Shown: piece after piece, positions 49,101-60,477 of the stretch
Layout: the number at the start of each line of letters is the position of its first letter
Position numbering within the stretch: position 1 is the stretch's first letter
Assembly (NCBI GenBank): GCA_907165275.2
Contig: OU015651.1
Span: 10,624,501 to 10,688,500, forward strand
Length of the DNA stretch: 64,000 nt
Direction of reading: 5' to 3'
Origin: Zygaena filipendulae
Taxonomy: Eukaryota; Arthropoda; Insecta; Lepidoptera; Zygaenidae
The notes under the pieces: generated by a model
The model's database searches: none
What the model was told of the DNA's origin: nothing
Seen by the model: only the letters and a program-made list of their open reading frames with translations
Program-made: the position numbers and the translations under genes

Positions 49101-51581
49101 TACACCACCTACTGAGGCCAGAACTGACATAAAAATGTCAGCATCTCACAGTTGCATATTTGAAATTTAAAAAAATCGTATTTTTTTATTGAATACAGTC
49201 AGAGATGGGAACTCTTTTCGATAGTAAGCAAGATGATTAAATCTGTCGAATACACCACCTACTGAGGCCAGAACTGACATTAAAATGTCAGCATCTCACA
49301 GTTGTATATTTGAAATTTGAAAAAATCGTATTTTTTTATTGAATACAGTCAGAGATGGGAACTCTTTTCGATAGTAAGCAAGGTAACTAAATCTGTCGAT
49401 TACACGCCCTACTGAGGCCAGAACTGACATAAAAATGTCAGCATCTCACAGTTGCATATTTGAAATTTAAAAAAATCGTATTTTTTTATTGAATACAGTC
49501 AGAGATGGGAACTCTTTTCGATAGTAAGCAGGATAACTAAATCTGTCGAATACACCACCTACTGAGGCCAGAACTGACATTAAAATGTCAGCATCTCACA
49601 GTTGTATATTTGAAATTTGAAAAAATCGTATTTTTTTATTGAATACAGTCAGAGATGGGAACTCTTTTCGATAGTAAGCAAGGTAACTAAATCTGTCGAT
49701 TACACGCCCTACTGAGGCCAGAACTGACATAAAAATGTCAGCATCTCACAGTTGCATATTTGAAATTTAAAAAAATCGTATTTTTTTATTGAATACAGTC
49801 AGAGATGGGAACTCTTTTCGATAGTAAGCAGGATAACTAAATCTGTCGAATACACCACCTACTGAGGCCAGAACTGACATTAAAATGTCAGCATCTCACA
49901 GTTGTATATTTGAAATTTGAAAAAATCGTATTTTTTTATTGAATACAGTCAGAGATGGGAACTCTTTTCGATAGTAAGCAAGATAACTAAATCTGTCGAT
50001 TACACGCCCTACTGAGGCCAGAACTGACATAAAAATGTCAGCATCTCACAGTTGCATATTTGAAATTTAAAAAAATCGTATTTTTTTATTGAATACAGTC
50101 AGAGATGGGAACTCTTTTCGATAGTAAGCAGGATAACTAAATCTGTCGAATACACCACCTACTGAGGCCAGAACTGACATTAAAATGTCAGCATCTCACA
50201 GTTGTATATTTGAAATTTAAAAAAATCGTATTTTTTTATTGAATACAGTCTGAGATGGGAACTCTTTTCGATAGTAAGCAGGATAACTAAATCTGTCGAA
50301 TACACCACCTACTGAGGCCAGAACTGACATAAAAATGTCAGCATCTCACAGTTGTATATTTGAAATTTAAAAAAATCGTATTTTTTTATTGAATACAGTT
50401 AGAGATGGGAACTCTTTTCGATAGTAAGCAAGATAACTAAATCTGTCGAATACACCACCTACTGAGGCCAGAACTGACATTAAAATCTCAGCATCTCACA
50501 GTTGTATATTTGAAATTAAAAAAAATCGTATTTTTTTATTGAATACAGTCAGAGATGGGAACTCTTTTCGATAGTAAGCAAGATAACTAAATCTGTCGAT
50601 TACACGCCCTACTGAGGCCAGAACTGACATAAAAATGTCAGCATCTCACAGTTGCATATTTGAAATTTAAAAAAATCGTATTTTTTTATTGAATGCAGTC
50701 AGAGATGGGAACTCTTTTCGATAGTAAGCAGGATAACTAAATCTGTCGAATACACCACCCACTGAGGCCAGAACTGACATTAAAATGTCAGCATCTCACA
50801 GTTGTATATTTGAAATTTAAAAAAATCGTATTTTTTTATGGAATACAGTCAGAGACGGGAACTCTTTTCGATAGTAAGCAAGATAACTAAATCTGTCGAT
50901 TACACGCCCTACTGAGGCCAGAACTGACATAAAAATGTCAGCATCTCACAGTTGCATATTTGAAATTTAAAAAAATCGTATTTTTTTATTGAATGCAGTC
51001 AGAGATGGGAACTCTTTTCGATAGTAAGCAAGATGATTAAATCTGTCGAATACACCACCTACTGAGGCCAGAACTGACATAAAAATGTCAGCATCTCACA
51101 GTTGTATATTTGAAATTTAAAAAAATCGTATTTTTTTATTGAATACAGTCAGAGATGGGAACTCTTTTCGATAGTAAGCAGGATAACTAAATCTGTCGAA
51201 TACACCACCTACTGAGGCCAGAACTGACATAAAAATGTCAGCATCTCACAGTTGTATATTTGAAATTTAAAAAAATCGTATTTTTTTATTGAATACAGTC
51301 AGAGATGGGAACTCTTTTCGATAGTAAGCAAGATGATTAAATCTGTCGAATACACCACCTACTGAGGCCAGAACTGACATTAAAATGTCAGCATCTTACA
51401 GTTGTATATTTGAAATTTAAAAAAATCGTATTTTTTTATTGAATACAGTCAGAGATGGGAACTCTTTTCGATAGTAAGCAAGATGACTAAATCTGTCGAT
51501 TACATCCCCTACTGAGGCCAGAACTGACATTAAAATGTCAGCATCTCACAGTTGTATATTTGAAATTTAAAAAAATCGTAT
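46101..51581 (-). repeat. Right inner array, about 37 inverted 150-bp units
   Basis: The same 150-bp unit occurs in reverse orientation; AGCATCTCACAGTT recurs about every 150 bp from 46138 to 51540 (37 counted, with minor variants at 47490 and 48540). A two-unit, 300-bp higher-order period is visible from 49290 to 50040, where GATTACACGCCCT alternates with GAATACACCACCT. Copy number differs from the left arm (37 against 43), so the arms have expanded or contracted separately. Confidence 0.93.
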
Positions 51582-52369
51582 CGTAATCTCACCCTTAAAT
51601 TGTTATTATAAGGCCGAATCAACGGAACTATCCTTAAAATCAATTTGGATAAACAGAACTATGTTAGACATAACTTCTCGATGCTGAAATACTTCAAATT
51701 TAATGAGATGTTGAAATTTCACTCGTGAAGTTGGCATCTCATTCTTTAAATTGCGTTTAAAATTTCAATTTTAATGCCAAACTAACGGAACTATCCTAAA
51801 AATCAATCAGCAGGTACAGAACTATGCTAGACATAACTCCTTGATTCTCAAATACTTCAAATTTTATGAGATGCTGGAATGTCATTTGTGAAGTTAGCAT
51901 CTCATTTTTTAAATTGCGTTAAAATTTCTATTTTAATGCCAAATTAACGGAACTATCCTAAAAATCAATCAGGAGGTACAGAACTATGCTAGACATAACT
52001 CTTCGATGCTCAAATACTTCAAATTTTATGAGATGCTGGAATGTCATTTGTGAAGTTAGCATCTCATTTTTTAAATTGCGTTAAAATTTCTATTTTAATG
52101 CCAAATTAACGGAACTATCCTAAAAATCAATCAGGAGGTACAGAACTATGCTAGACATAACTCCTCGATGCTCAAATACTTCAAATTTAATGAGATGCTG
52201 GAATGTCATTTGTGAAGTTGGCATCTCATTCTTTAAATTGCGTTTAAATTGGTAAATCAACAGAACTATTGTTGAAATCTATCAGGAACTGTAGAACTAT
52301 GCTGGATGCAAGTAAATCTGAAGTTTTTTTTTGAGATGCCAACATTTGAGATGCTAGGTTCACAGTGAC
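51582..52369 (-). repeat. Right outer arm of the foldback element
   Basis: This is the reverse complement of 38907-39694 with the same length of 788 bp and only scattered mismatches, for example CAACATCTCA against CAGCATCTCA. It carries the same series of about 162-bp units built around GAGATGC and GCATCTC. Confidence 0.88.
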
Positions 52370-52378
52370 TCGCTGAGC
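52370..52378 (+). other. Right target-site duplication of the foldback element
   Basis: TCGCTGAGC lies immediately outside the right terminus and is a direct repeat of 38898-38906. It shows that the whole 13.46-kb palindrome inserted as, or descends from, one transposition unit. Confidence 0.9.
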
Positions 52379-52935
52379 AAGCATTGGAAACTGTTTACTG
52401 GGAAACAGACACATCTCATTATATCCCGGAATAGGGTTGTCAGAATCACAAATTCTGTGTGAAATCTTATTTTACAAAAAGCGTTCAATATTCAATGATC
52501 ATTTGACGACTCACGTCACAGATGAATGTTCTTAAATTTGACTGACAACAGAGTATAGATTGTACTCGTCAGTCTAGGTTAATTAATGCTACTATTGCGA
52601 GTTATCGAAACGGCGACGGTATCCCTTTGTCCGTTCATCAAGCGCTCACACTACAATCGATTGCCGTTCTAATCGCTTGAACAAGCATTTCACATACACA
52701 CAATAAATAGTTCGAGCACGCAAGAACCCGGCACACAATTACGTTGATGAGCGGAGTTGCGAACATTCTACTTGAAAACTTCATTGTTACAGCAACAAAA
52801 CTACACGTAACTCGCATTTAGCTAAACAGACAAAGTTAAAGCAAACAGTTATCAGACGTTCAGTTCATATAGAGGTCTTCATTCCCATCATTGCCGATTA
52901 CGACGAAGATCACAGCGATTTATGAGACAGATTTT

Positions 52936-52984
52936 TTTAACCGACTTCCAAAAAGGAGGAGGTTCTATGTTCGATTGTATGTAT

Positions 52985-53035
<51 letters not shown>

Positions 53036-54232
53036 ATGTTCACCGATTACTCGAAGACGGTTGGACGGATTTGGAAAATTCTTTTTTTGTTTGAAAGGGT
53101 TTACTCCCAATTAGGTCCCATTGCCACCAAATCCAGATCTGATGATGGGATCTTGGAGAAATCGAGGGAACTCTTCAAAAATTATAGGCACACCTATAGC
53201 GATTTGGGTATTTTTGATAGTAAATCGTTCATTTGCTTTCGGAAAGCAAAATTTGAAGAAGTGGAACTGATGATGAAGACCACAGGTGGTCATCGGAACT
53301 ACTCAACAATAATACGTATTTCACGGGTTCCGATTGAAGCGATTTCGAAAATTGATTTTTTATTTGAAAGGGGATACTCCCAAATTGATTCCATTGTCAC
53401 CAAGTCGAGATCTGATCATGGGATCTTGGAGTAATCGAGGGAACTCTTCAAAAATTATAGGAACACTTATAGCGATTTTTGTATTTTTTATAGTAAAACG
53501 TTTCTTTGCTTTCGGAAAGCATAATTTGAAGAAGAGGAACTGATGATGAAGACCACAGATGGTCATCGGAACTACTCAATAATGGGTATTTCACGGGTTC
53601 CGAATCATTAACTTTAATATGGTTTCTAAACAATTTATGCTCGTCACAATGTATATGGTGAAGTGGAACTGATGGTGATGTACTAGAAGAACTCCTCAAC
53701 AATTAACGTCCCTGCGTCGGGAAAAGCAATATTTTGTAAAAGGTGATGAGCAGTTGACATTAGGCTGTTGTAACTTAGAGAAATTACGAACTAAGTCACT
53801 TAAAAGCGAGAAATAAACAAAATTTTAACAAAAAAATTAAAACCGACTTCCAAAAACTAAAAAACTAAAAATAAAAAGCTAAAAATAACAAAATACCGAT
53901 TTAATCCAAAAGACAAAAACACACGTAATATTATTATTGGTTTGTGCTACCACTGATCGGTATGAAGTCGGTGACAAGCCAAATATGGAGGGGGAAGATG
54001 GGCTAAGTCGACTCCCGCCACCAGCTCTTCGTGAGCAGAACAACCCAAATGGGCAGACACCAGCGGGCTTGTCACCAAATTCAAACCGATCAGTGGTAGC
54101 ACAAACCAATAATAATATTACGTGTGTTTTTGTCTTTTGGATTAAATCGGTATTTTGTTATTTTTAGCTTTTTATTTTTAGTTTTTTAGTTTTTGGAAGT
54201 CGGTTTTAATTTTTTTGTTAAAATTTTGTTTA
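52936..54232 (+). mobile_element. Composite 1.3-kb repeat, full copy
   Basis: The unit starts TTAACCGACTTCCAAAAAGG, has a poly-T run (about 52986-53031) and two diverged internal subunits of about 270 bp containing GGGATCTTGGAG and GGGAACTCTTCAAAAATTAT. It ends in a foldback (53814-54232) whose arms of about 160 bp carry AAACCGACTTCCAAAAA and TTTTTGGAAGTCGGTTTT. The 170-codon open frame at 52922-53434 spans the poly-T run and both subunits and is not protein-like. Other copies are 6697-7923 and, inverted and truncated, 33350-33690. This type of repeat is common in Lepidoptera; I cannot assign it to a superfamily. Confidence 0.75.
53814..54232. repeat. Foldback part of the composite repeat
   Basis: TAAACAAAATTTTAAC at the left pairs with GTTAAAATTTTGTTTA at the right. 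The arms stay alike for about 160 bp through GTGCTACCACTGATCGGT and enclose a centre of about 95 bp. It may be a MITE that became fixed as the 3' part of the larger repeat, since 7562-7923 has the same arrangement. Confidence 0.7.
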
Positions 54233-55437
54233 TAGATGGCAAATGTTCAACGTGGACACGATTACTGACTTTTTAGTACTCAATAAACTAAAATTGTGAA
54301 TCACCTTAGGCAGGCATAATATAACTGTTTGACATCCGAATCTCAATATTAACGCCGCCGCAGGCAAAGCGTCAGTTCAAAAGGCAAAGGATGAAGCCGC
54401 TTAATCACGCATGTCAACTTCAAAGACGCCCCCAAACCATCACCAGCACAGTTCGTTACCGCAGCAAGCATTATTACTCTCGAGTAATGAATGACCTTCG
54501 CACTCTACACATTAATGTGACGCAAGTATTACAGCGACTTACTATCGACGTACGCTTTCATGTTTCCGGTTCTGTAAATTATTAGACGACGAGATGCGGG
54601 AAACGTATTGGAGTGCCACTTCTACGAAATTGACATATCTGCGCAGGACCTTTTTATTTACATTGAAAAACTATAGTTGCGTAGTTGCTATATCGTAGTC
54701 GACTATGAGTGAATTGGCCTAATGATATGGCATTAAAAATTCCTGCAGAGAACGCTAGAGGTCGTAACGTCAGCCATCACACCGGAAGCACGACACGTGA
54801 CGTCTACTCCTTCAAAACGTCCCTGGAGACGTGACCCGAAGGACTAATACCGAGCCCGGAGCTGGCTTGCCAGTCGCATGCCACAGTGAGCACGCAGAAA
54901 TGGTAGGACACGTCTATACTATAATAAATTATAATAGACCAACATGAGGTTAATTTATGTGACTTATTTATTACTCGTATGTTTATACATTCATCTTTAA
55001 TTTTTAATATCGAAGGACATACTTTTTACATCCTTTTGGGATTTTTTTTTTCAAATGATGCTGAATTATGGAGAAATGTTAAAAGAAATTAGGTAGGAAA
55101 ACAGAGCAAAAATGCAGCAATGAAAGTTGGAGAAATGTCCAACCCAACATTACAAAACTTTTTTGTACCTAAAACTAATAAAATCACTCATACTATCTAA
55201 TCGCTATATTATTATAGTTCAACATACCCATAACCCATTTAAGATGTCGACTATAATCTTATGTACTTATATGTCACCGTAAAATTGTATAAATTGTGAG
55301 ATTGTTAACGGCTGGCACTGCTGAGGTATTAAGGTTAATACAATTAATACAACAAAGATTCTAATGGTACCGATTTTTTCTGTGCCAGCAGCCACCACAA
55401 AGAATTTTCTGTCCTCAGAATCTATACATCTATGTAG
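54233..55437. other. No gene recognised
   Basis: Unassigned DNA right of the composite repeat, with a GC-richer part at 54740-54910. Confidence 0.45.
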
Positions 55438-55846
55438 GTATACATATAAATAAAATAGAAGTGACTGTTTGTAATTCCAAATTAACAGATTTTCCCTAAA
55501 TAAATATGGAAGTATATCCGGTGCTTACATAAAAAAAAAAAAATGTCTGTCTGTCTATTTGTTCCAGCTAATCTCTGAAACGGCTGGACCAATTTTAACG
55601 GGATTTTCACTGGTAGATACCTGATGTTATAAGGAGTAACTTAGACTATTTTTATTGTAGAAAAAAAGTTTCATTTCTTTTCAATTCCAAAACTCACGCG
55701 GGTGATTCTCCGAAACAGTTGGACGAATTTTGACGGGACTTTCACTGCCTACTATAACCTGATGTTATAAGAAGTAAATTAGACTATTTTGGATGTTCCT
55801 GCGGGAATTCTGACACTCACGTGGTGAAACCGCGGAGCACAGCTAG
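55438..55846 (+). mobile_element. Lep1-like element with duplicated core
   Basis: ATATAAATAAAATAGAAGTG at the start, two copies of the module CC/GAAACGG...GGAC(C/G)AATTTT...TTTCACTG (about 55575 and 55712), and ACGTGGTGAAACCGCGG...CAGCTAG at the end. Confidence 0.65.
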
Positions 55847-56458
55847 TTTTATAATATAACCGATAGTTAACAAAGTAAGTAAACTACATGTAGTCATCAA
55901 AGTCGAAAATGTAAAAAAAAAAATCTTAAAGAAACGTAAAATCTATTGAGAAAACAATAAAAATAATATATAACTTAACGATTATTGTCGTAAAAACGAA
56001 ACACCTACCGAAATTAGACACTGGCCGCGATTCTTTTATACCTTTATAGTGTTGGGCAACTTAGGAAATATCGACAGGCGAATACGATACTTTTCTTGTA
56101 ACCCGACCGGATATCGTAAATCTTTGTCAGCGTAGATACTTCTTAGACATTATAAAATAATAATTGTCTATACACAATATTGATTTTATTCACATTCACG
56201 TCATTAACAACATGTTTATTATTTTCGAATTGCCATATGAGATATTACCATTTTTGGATTTCAAACTGGTATATAAATTAACCTATACACGTTTTGATGG
56301 TTTTTATTCGCTCGATCGTGTCGTATCGATCACATCTTACCTATTTGAAAATTTTGCGAAATTCACACGTTTAAAAAAAAATCGTTGCTTCATTACTTCT
56401 CTTGGAACTTCTCATATAGGTACTTCGGTTAAACGTATTAGGTATATTTTTATTCTTT

Positions 56459-56790
56459 ACTAGATGTGCCCTGCGGTTTCACCCGCGGTAATTTCAGAGT
56501 TCCCGCGAGAATTCCGGGATAAAAGTACCCTATTTCCTTGTCTGTACCCTGACAACGTGTACTATGCAATAATAATTAATTAAATTTCATCCGCGTTAAT
56601 TTCATAGTTCCCGCGGGAATTCTGGGATAAAAAGTACCCTATGTGTTAATCTGATTTATAAGTTATATTATTGTAAAGTTTCATTTAAATCCATTCAGTA
56701 GATTTTACGTGAAAGAGTAACAAACATCCATCCATCCATCCATCCATACATACTTACAAACTTTCGCGTCCATAATATTAAATAAGTAGG
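56459..56790 (-). mobile_element. Lep1-like element with duplicated 3' module
   Basis: It has ACTAGATGTGCCCTGCGGTTTC at the left, two copies of the GGGAATTC-GGGATAAAA module, a (CATC)n tract at 56726-56747, and CTTTCGCGTCCATAATATTA at the right. Confidence 0.65.
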
Positions 56791-59064
56791 ATGATAATGA
56801 ATTATGATTTTTATATTAATTATTGTTATTGTGCAAGGGTAGTTATCGTGTTTATAACACTTAATAGCTTTTTCTCATGCAACAGTGCAGCTGTATAGTG
56901 TGTACCGCTCAAATCAAGTGATTTCTTTACTGCGTTTATATATTTTGTAATTTGATCGTGAGCCAATTAACTATAATAATTGTTAGTCTGAGAAATAACA
57001 TTAATAGACTACAGAAATTTAATACACCGTAGCTCGACTCGTCGGAGTAGAAATTAATTGATATAAAATCAGCAGCGGACGGCGCACATATATTATATCG
57101 ATGGCGTTGCACGTGAAAGATAATACATTGGTTTTGAGCACCTTTTTCCCGCATCGTGGGAAAACAATGTTGTAGCGAGGCGCCAATGCCACATGCGTGC
57201 TGATGGCATCTGGCACACAGAAGAACTTAATTTAAATTTTTAACTGGGGCCCTGTCGGTTTCACCGTTACGTATATTTCCCTTAAACAACGCAAACTAAA
57301 CGGGTCTACTGTTTGATTGGCTCGATGCCTCTGTACGCAATAAGTATACATGCCTTTGTTTGCACCTAGGAACACCAAGGTCGCTCCCGGAAACCTTCAG
57401 CGACATTACAAAGTTGTTGGGCTTCCTAGAGGAGCTAGGTTGGCATGAATAATTAACCCAATTCCTACCACATGCAAAATTGGCGCCCAAACGTCGAGTT
57501 GCGGATAGCAGCCCGTCTACAAAATAAATAGATATGAAACAATTCCTTTGTTTATGTCAATATGGATTTATTGCAGCTAAATAATTTTATCACTGTTAGC
57601 GTCAATAAAAAAGCTATAAATATAAATTTTTGTAATAATAATTTGTAACTGAATTCTGAAGCGCAACAAGATTGTTATGTTATTACATTTTCCATAAAAA
57701 GTATGAGTAGTTGTGGTTTCGGTAAATAATACCTCTACATTATTATGTATACCTAATATAACATTATTATGCAGAATATATCGAGAGTGTCATCCATTTT
57801 AATACATAAAAGATGTATCTATAAAACAAAAGTTCCTGAATTATATTGAGCAATAAAGGGAATTGGTATGCATTGTGTTCGGGGAACGATTTCCGCGAGC
57901 GTAAGGGCCGCGGTGCCCGGGTGAGTTTGTGTGGAGCGCCTGATTGATCGGATACATTTATGCTAGCGTGTGTATGTGTGTGTGTGTAGGTACTCGCATT
58001 TACGTACATGTAAGTAATACACTAACGAGTTCATTATCGCCACAGTGTGTTCTGATTACTCAATAATAATTATTAACAACATTTTTGAAGGTGGAGTGAG
58101 TTCTATATTAATGGTCAGTTATTTTCTCGTGATTCTTTAGTTACGAAGCTAGATGCACGGTTCAAAGTATACAATGAAAATAAAACTCAGAGCGAACTGT
58201 GAAATTGCGGTGTACCTAGGTCCTAGACTAAGCATAATCAGAACATACCTAGCCGGCAATGTCTTGAATGGCTCTGCAATTACTACACGTGATCAGACAG
58301 AAAAACACCATCCAGATATTTTAGATAAAGATGCCAGGATCCTTTTGTTCAGCCATGTACGTATAACTATGTTAGAAGAATTTTAGTACTTATGGTTCTA
58401 AAGTTTTATATTTTCTAAATCACACACATACCTATCTATGTTAAGCCAATTATCGTTTGAGAAGCACTGTTATCCGTAATAAGCTAGAAACTTTGTTGCT
58501 TCATAGTATTTTTCTTTTCTTTTCTTTAATATCTTATTTTATTTTAATGTAATACTAATGTAATAAAAAGTAAATATTGCCTAAAAAAAATTTTCATGAA
58601 TTGTATTTGATAATTTTGGATGATTCATTTCGAATCCCAATTTAAAATTACGAGTGCTTTTCTATTTCAATTTAAATTTAGGTTTACGATTCAGATATAA
58701 TGTAGAATTGGCGCGCCGCCGTTGGTCGTCAGTCCCGAAGGACGCTCCTCTGAGAGCCGAGTGTCCTTTGAACTGATCTTTCGACATCAATTTGTAGTCA
58801 TTTCAACGTAGATCGTTTTAAACCAACTGGGCCTGCAGTATTTTTAGTTTTATCAGAATATATAACTCTATACGTATCGAATTTTTATTTCCTGTTTTCC
58901 TTTACATGCATGTATGATACATACCTACCAAGAATAATTAAATTTAGGTCCTGGGAATTACGGGATGCCAAATCTTGAGTGAGTACCTACGTGCAAAGCA
59001 AACCCAGAATCTAAAACTTTAGTTCTATGAAAGAAGAGCTAAATATGACGAATGACTTCTAATC
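56791..59064. other. No gene recognised
   Basis: AT-rich DNA with a short GT-rich tract at about 57967-57988 and GC-richer patches at 57880-57950 and 58705-58765. No conserved frame was seen. Confidence 0.45.
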
Positions 59065-59374
59065 TATACTATAATAAAAGAGTAAAAGCCGCGATTCTGT
59101 ACATTGAATATTTTTAAGAAAAATTTACAGGGGGCGATAAAAGAAAAGTAACCAACCACAAAAAAAAGAGTTTTTAAAATTCTTTTCTGTCTGTCTGTCT
59201 GTCTGTTCGCGATAATCTCCGAATCTACTGAACAGATTGTCATGCGGTTTTCACAGGTAGATTAAGCTTAGCCTGAAGCTACATAAAGGCTTTGTTTCAT
59301 TAAAATCGGATGTCGGGAAAAAAAGTTGTTGTATAAAAACCTTTCGCGCGGGTGAAACCGCGGGGCACTGCTAG
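59065..59374 (+). mobile_element. Lep1-like element, long subfamily
   Basis: It starts TATACTATAATAAAAGAG, contains CTGTCTGTCTGTCTGTTCGC and GATTGTCATGCGGTTTTCAC, and ends GCGCGGGTGAAACCGCGGGG-CACTG-CTAG. Confidence 0.7.
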
Positions 59375-59639
59375 TAAAATATATATAAAAACCAATTAGC
59401 TGTCAGATCATAGCGAATGAGTCCGTATTATTTTTTTAATATTAATAAAAAAAAATTATAACAAAAAAACGATTATATCTTATACTAGCTTTGTAGCTTT
59501 GCCCCCGTGGTTCCACCTCACATAAAATTTCCTCGGTCACTTTTCATATAGGGATAAAAAGTAGTAAGTACTCTTTGTTCAGTGTAAGTATTTTTAGTAA
59601 TAGGTTCATAGTTCCAGAGAATCGCCCCTACAAATAGAC

Positions 59640-59772
59640 AAATCAACAATCTTCCTAATATCAGCATGTCAATATAGTCTCCAAGCAGTAGTGGCTGTGA
59701 CATTATGGATAGACAGAGGATAGACGGACGTGACGACTTCCGTTTTTGCCATTCGCTTATGGAACCCTAAAA
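59640..59772 (-). repeat. AGGGTTCC-type repeat fragment
   Basis: On the minus strand TTTTTTAGGGTTCCATAAGC is followed by GGCAAAAACGGAAG and a CCGTCTATCCTCTGTC tract. It resembles a dispersed lepidopteran repeat with AGGGTTCCGTA and a CTGTC-rich tail. Family assignment is from memory of the pattern. Confidence 0.4.
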
Positions 59773-60405
59773 AAAGCTTAGCGAGATTGTTTTCCTGATA
59801 CATCTCAGCGTTTTGATTGATTAGGGCCCCCGTGTTAAGTAAACGCGTGTTAGCGAAGCTGATACATGGTGGCCATAAAAAGAAAAGTGGTTTACATTGT
59901 AGTGGCGATGTGCTGCGGACCTGCACAATGACTGCCATTTTCTTAAGTACGGTCTGCGCTTTTATGTCGGAGCAAATTTTCCGGGGCTGGCGCGATAACA
60001 ATCCGAGCAAACAAAGACATTTTCAATTGGGTACTACAGGAAAAGTTTAAAAGAAAATTATACGTCTGTTGTCGACAATAAGAGCGATGAAGTAGGCATT
60101 AAAATTGTACGCTGTTGCAAAGTGTGAAGAGGCCCCTGCGGCATAATGTAGGTAGCGCCCGTCTATACATATAAAACTAACTTCTCAAGCTGCGTTGTTT
60201 TAACGTTCTACTTGTAAAATGTTACTCCGTTTGTACCCTAAGCTACGGTAGAAAGATTTTACTTATTTGAAATCTTCTACATAAAACTGAAAGGTCACTC
60301 ATTGGCAAATCACGAAATTTCGAAAACACGTGACCTATAAAGCTGAAATTAGGCAGGATAGTTTTTCTTACCTATAAAGATAGTTTAAAGGTAGGAGACG
60401 TAAGC

Positions 60406-60477
60406 TAAGAACGGATTTCACGGAGTTCCCACCGGAATTTCCAAAATAACGTGGGTGACACCGCAGGGAGTAGCTAG
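60406..60477 (+). mobile_element. Lep1-like 3' end fragment
   Basis: CGGAGTTCCCACCGGAATTTCC is followed by ACGTGGGTGACACCGCAGGGAGTAGCTAG, a degraded hairpin with CTAG. Confidence 0.5.

Larger units (their letters stand above)
38907..52369. mobile_element. 13.46-kb Foldback (FB)-type element with giant tandem-repeat inverted arms
   Basis: The ends are perfect inverted repeats: GTCACTGTGAACCTAGCATC inward from 38907 and, on the other strand, inward from 52369. The 9-bp string TCGCTGAGC flanks both ends directly. The left arm (38907-46082, 7.18 kb) and right arm (46101-52369, 6.27 kb) are mirror images, apart from copy number, around an 18-bp centre. Each arm has a 788-bp outer part with about 162-bp tandem repeats and an inner part of 150-bp tandem units. 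No open reading frame of note is present, so the element is non-autonomous. Long inverted arms made of tandem repeats plus a 9-bp target duplication are the known hallmarks of Drosophila FB elements. Assignment to the FB/Mutator lineage is inference, since no transposase is here to test. It probably lies in an intron of Hs6st. Confidence 0.9.

Noticed and set aside
39695..51581. Regular repeats that could be taken for a CRISPR array
   Set aside because: Units are contiguous 150-bp tandem copies without unique spacers, in a eukaryotic genome and in two opposed orientations.
38907..52369. Giant palindrome as an assembly artefact
   Set aside because: The arms differ in copy number and in unit variants, and a 9-bp direct duplication flanks the whole. 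A mis-join of reads would not create these. The exact array length may still be wrong.
52922..53434. 170-codon open frame, the longest in the window
   Set aside because: It runs through a poly-T tract (a run of Phe) and two diverged copies of a DNA repeat. The opposite strand is equally open, so it is repeat DNA and not a gene.
56164..56463. 99-codon plus frame
   Set aside because: It is rich in Ile, Phe and Tyr as expected from AT-rich DNA and ends in a Lep1-like terminus.
59669..60010. 113-codon minus frame
   Set aside because: No recognisable domain; it begins in a dispersed AGGGTTCC-type repeat and its composition is that of chance.
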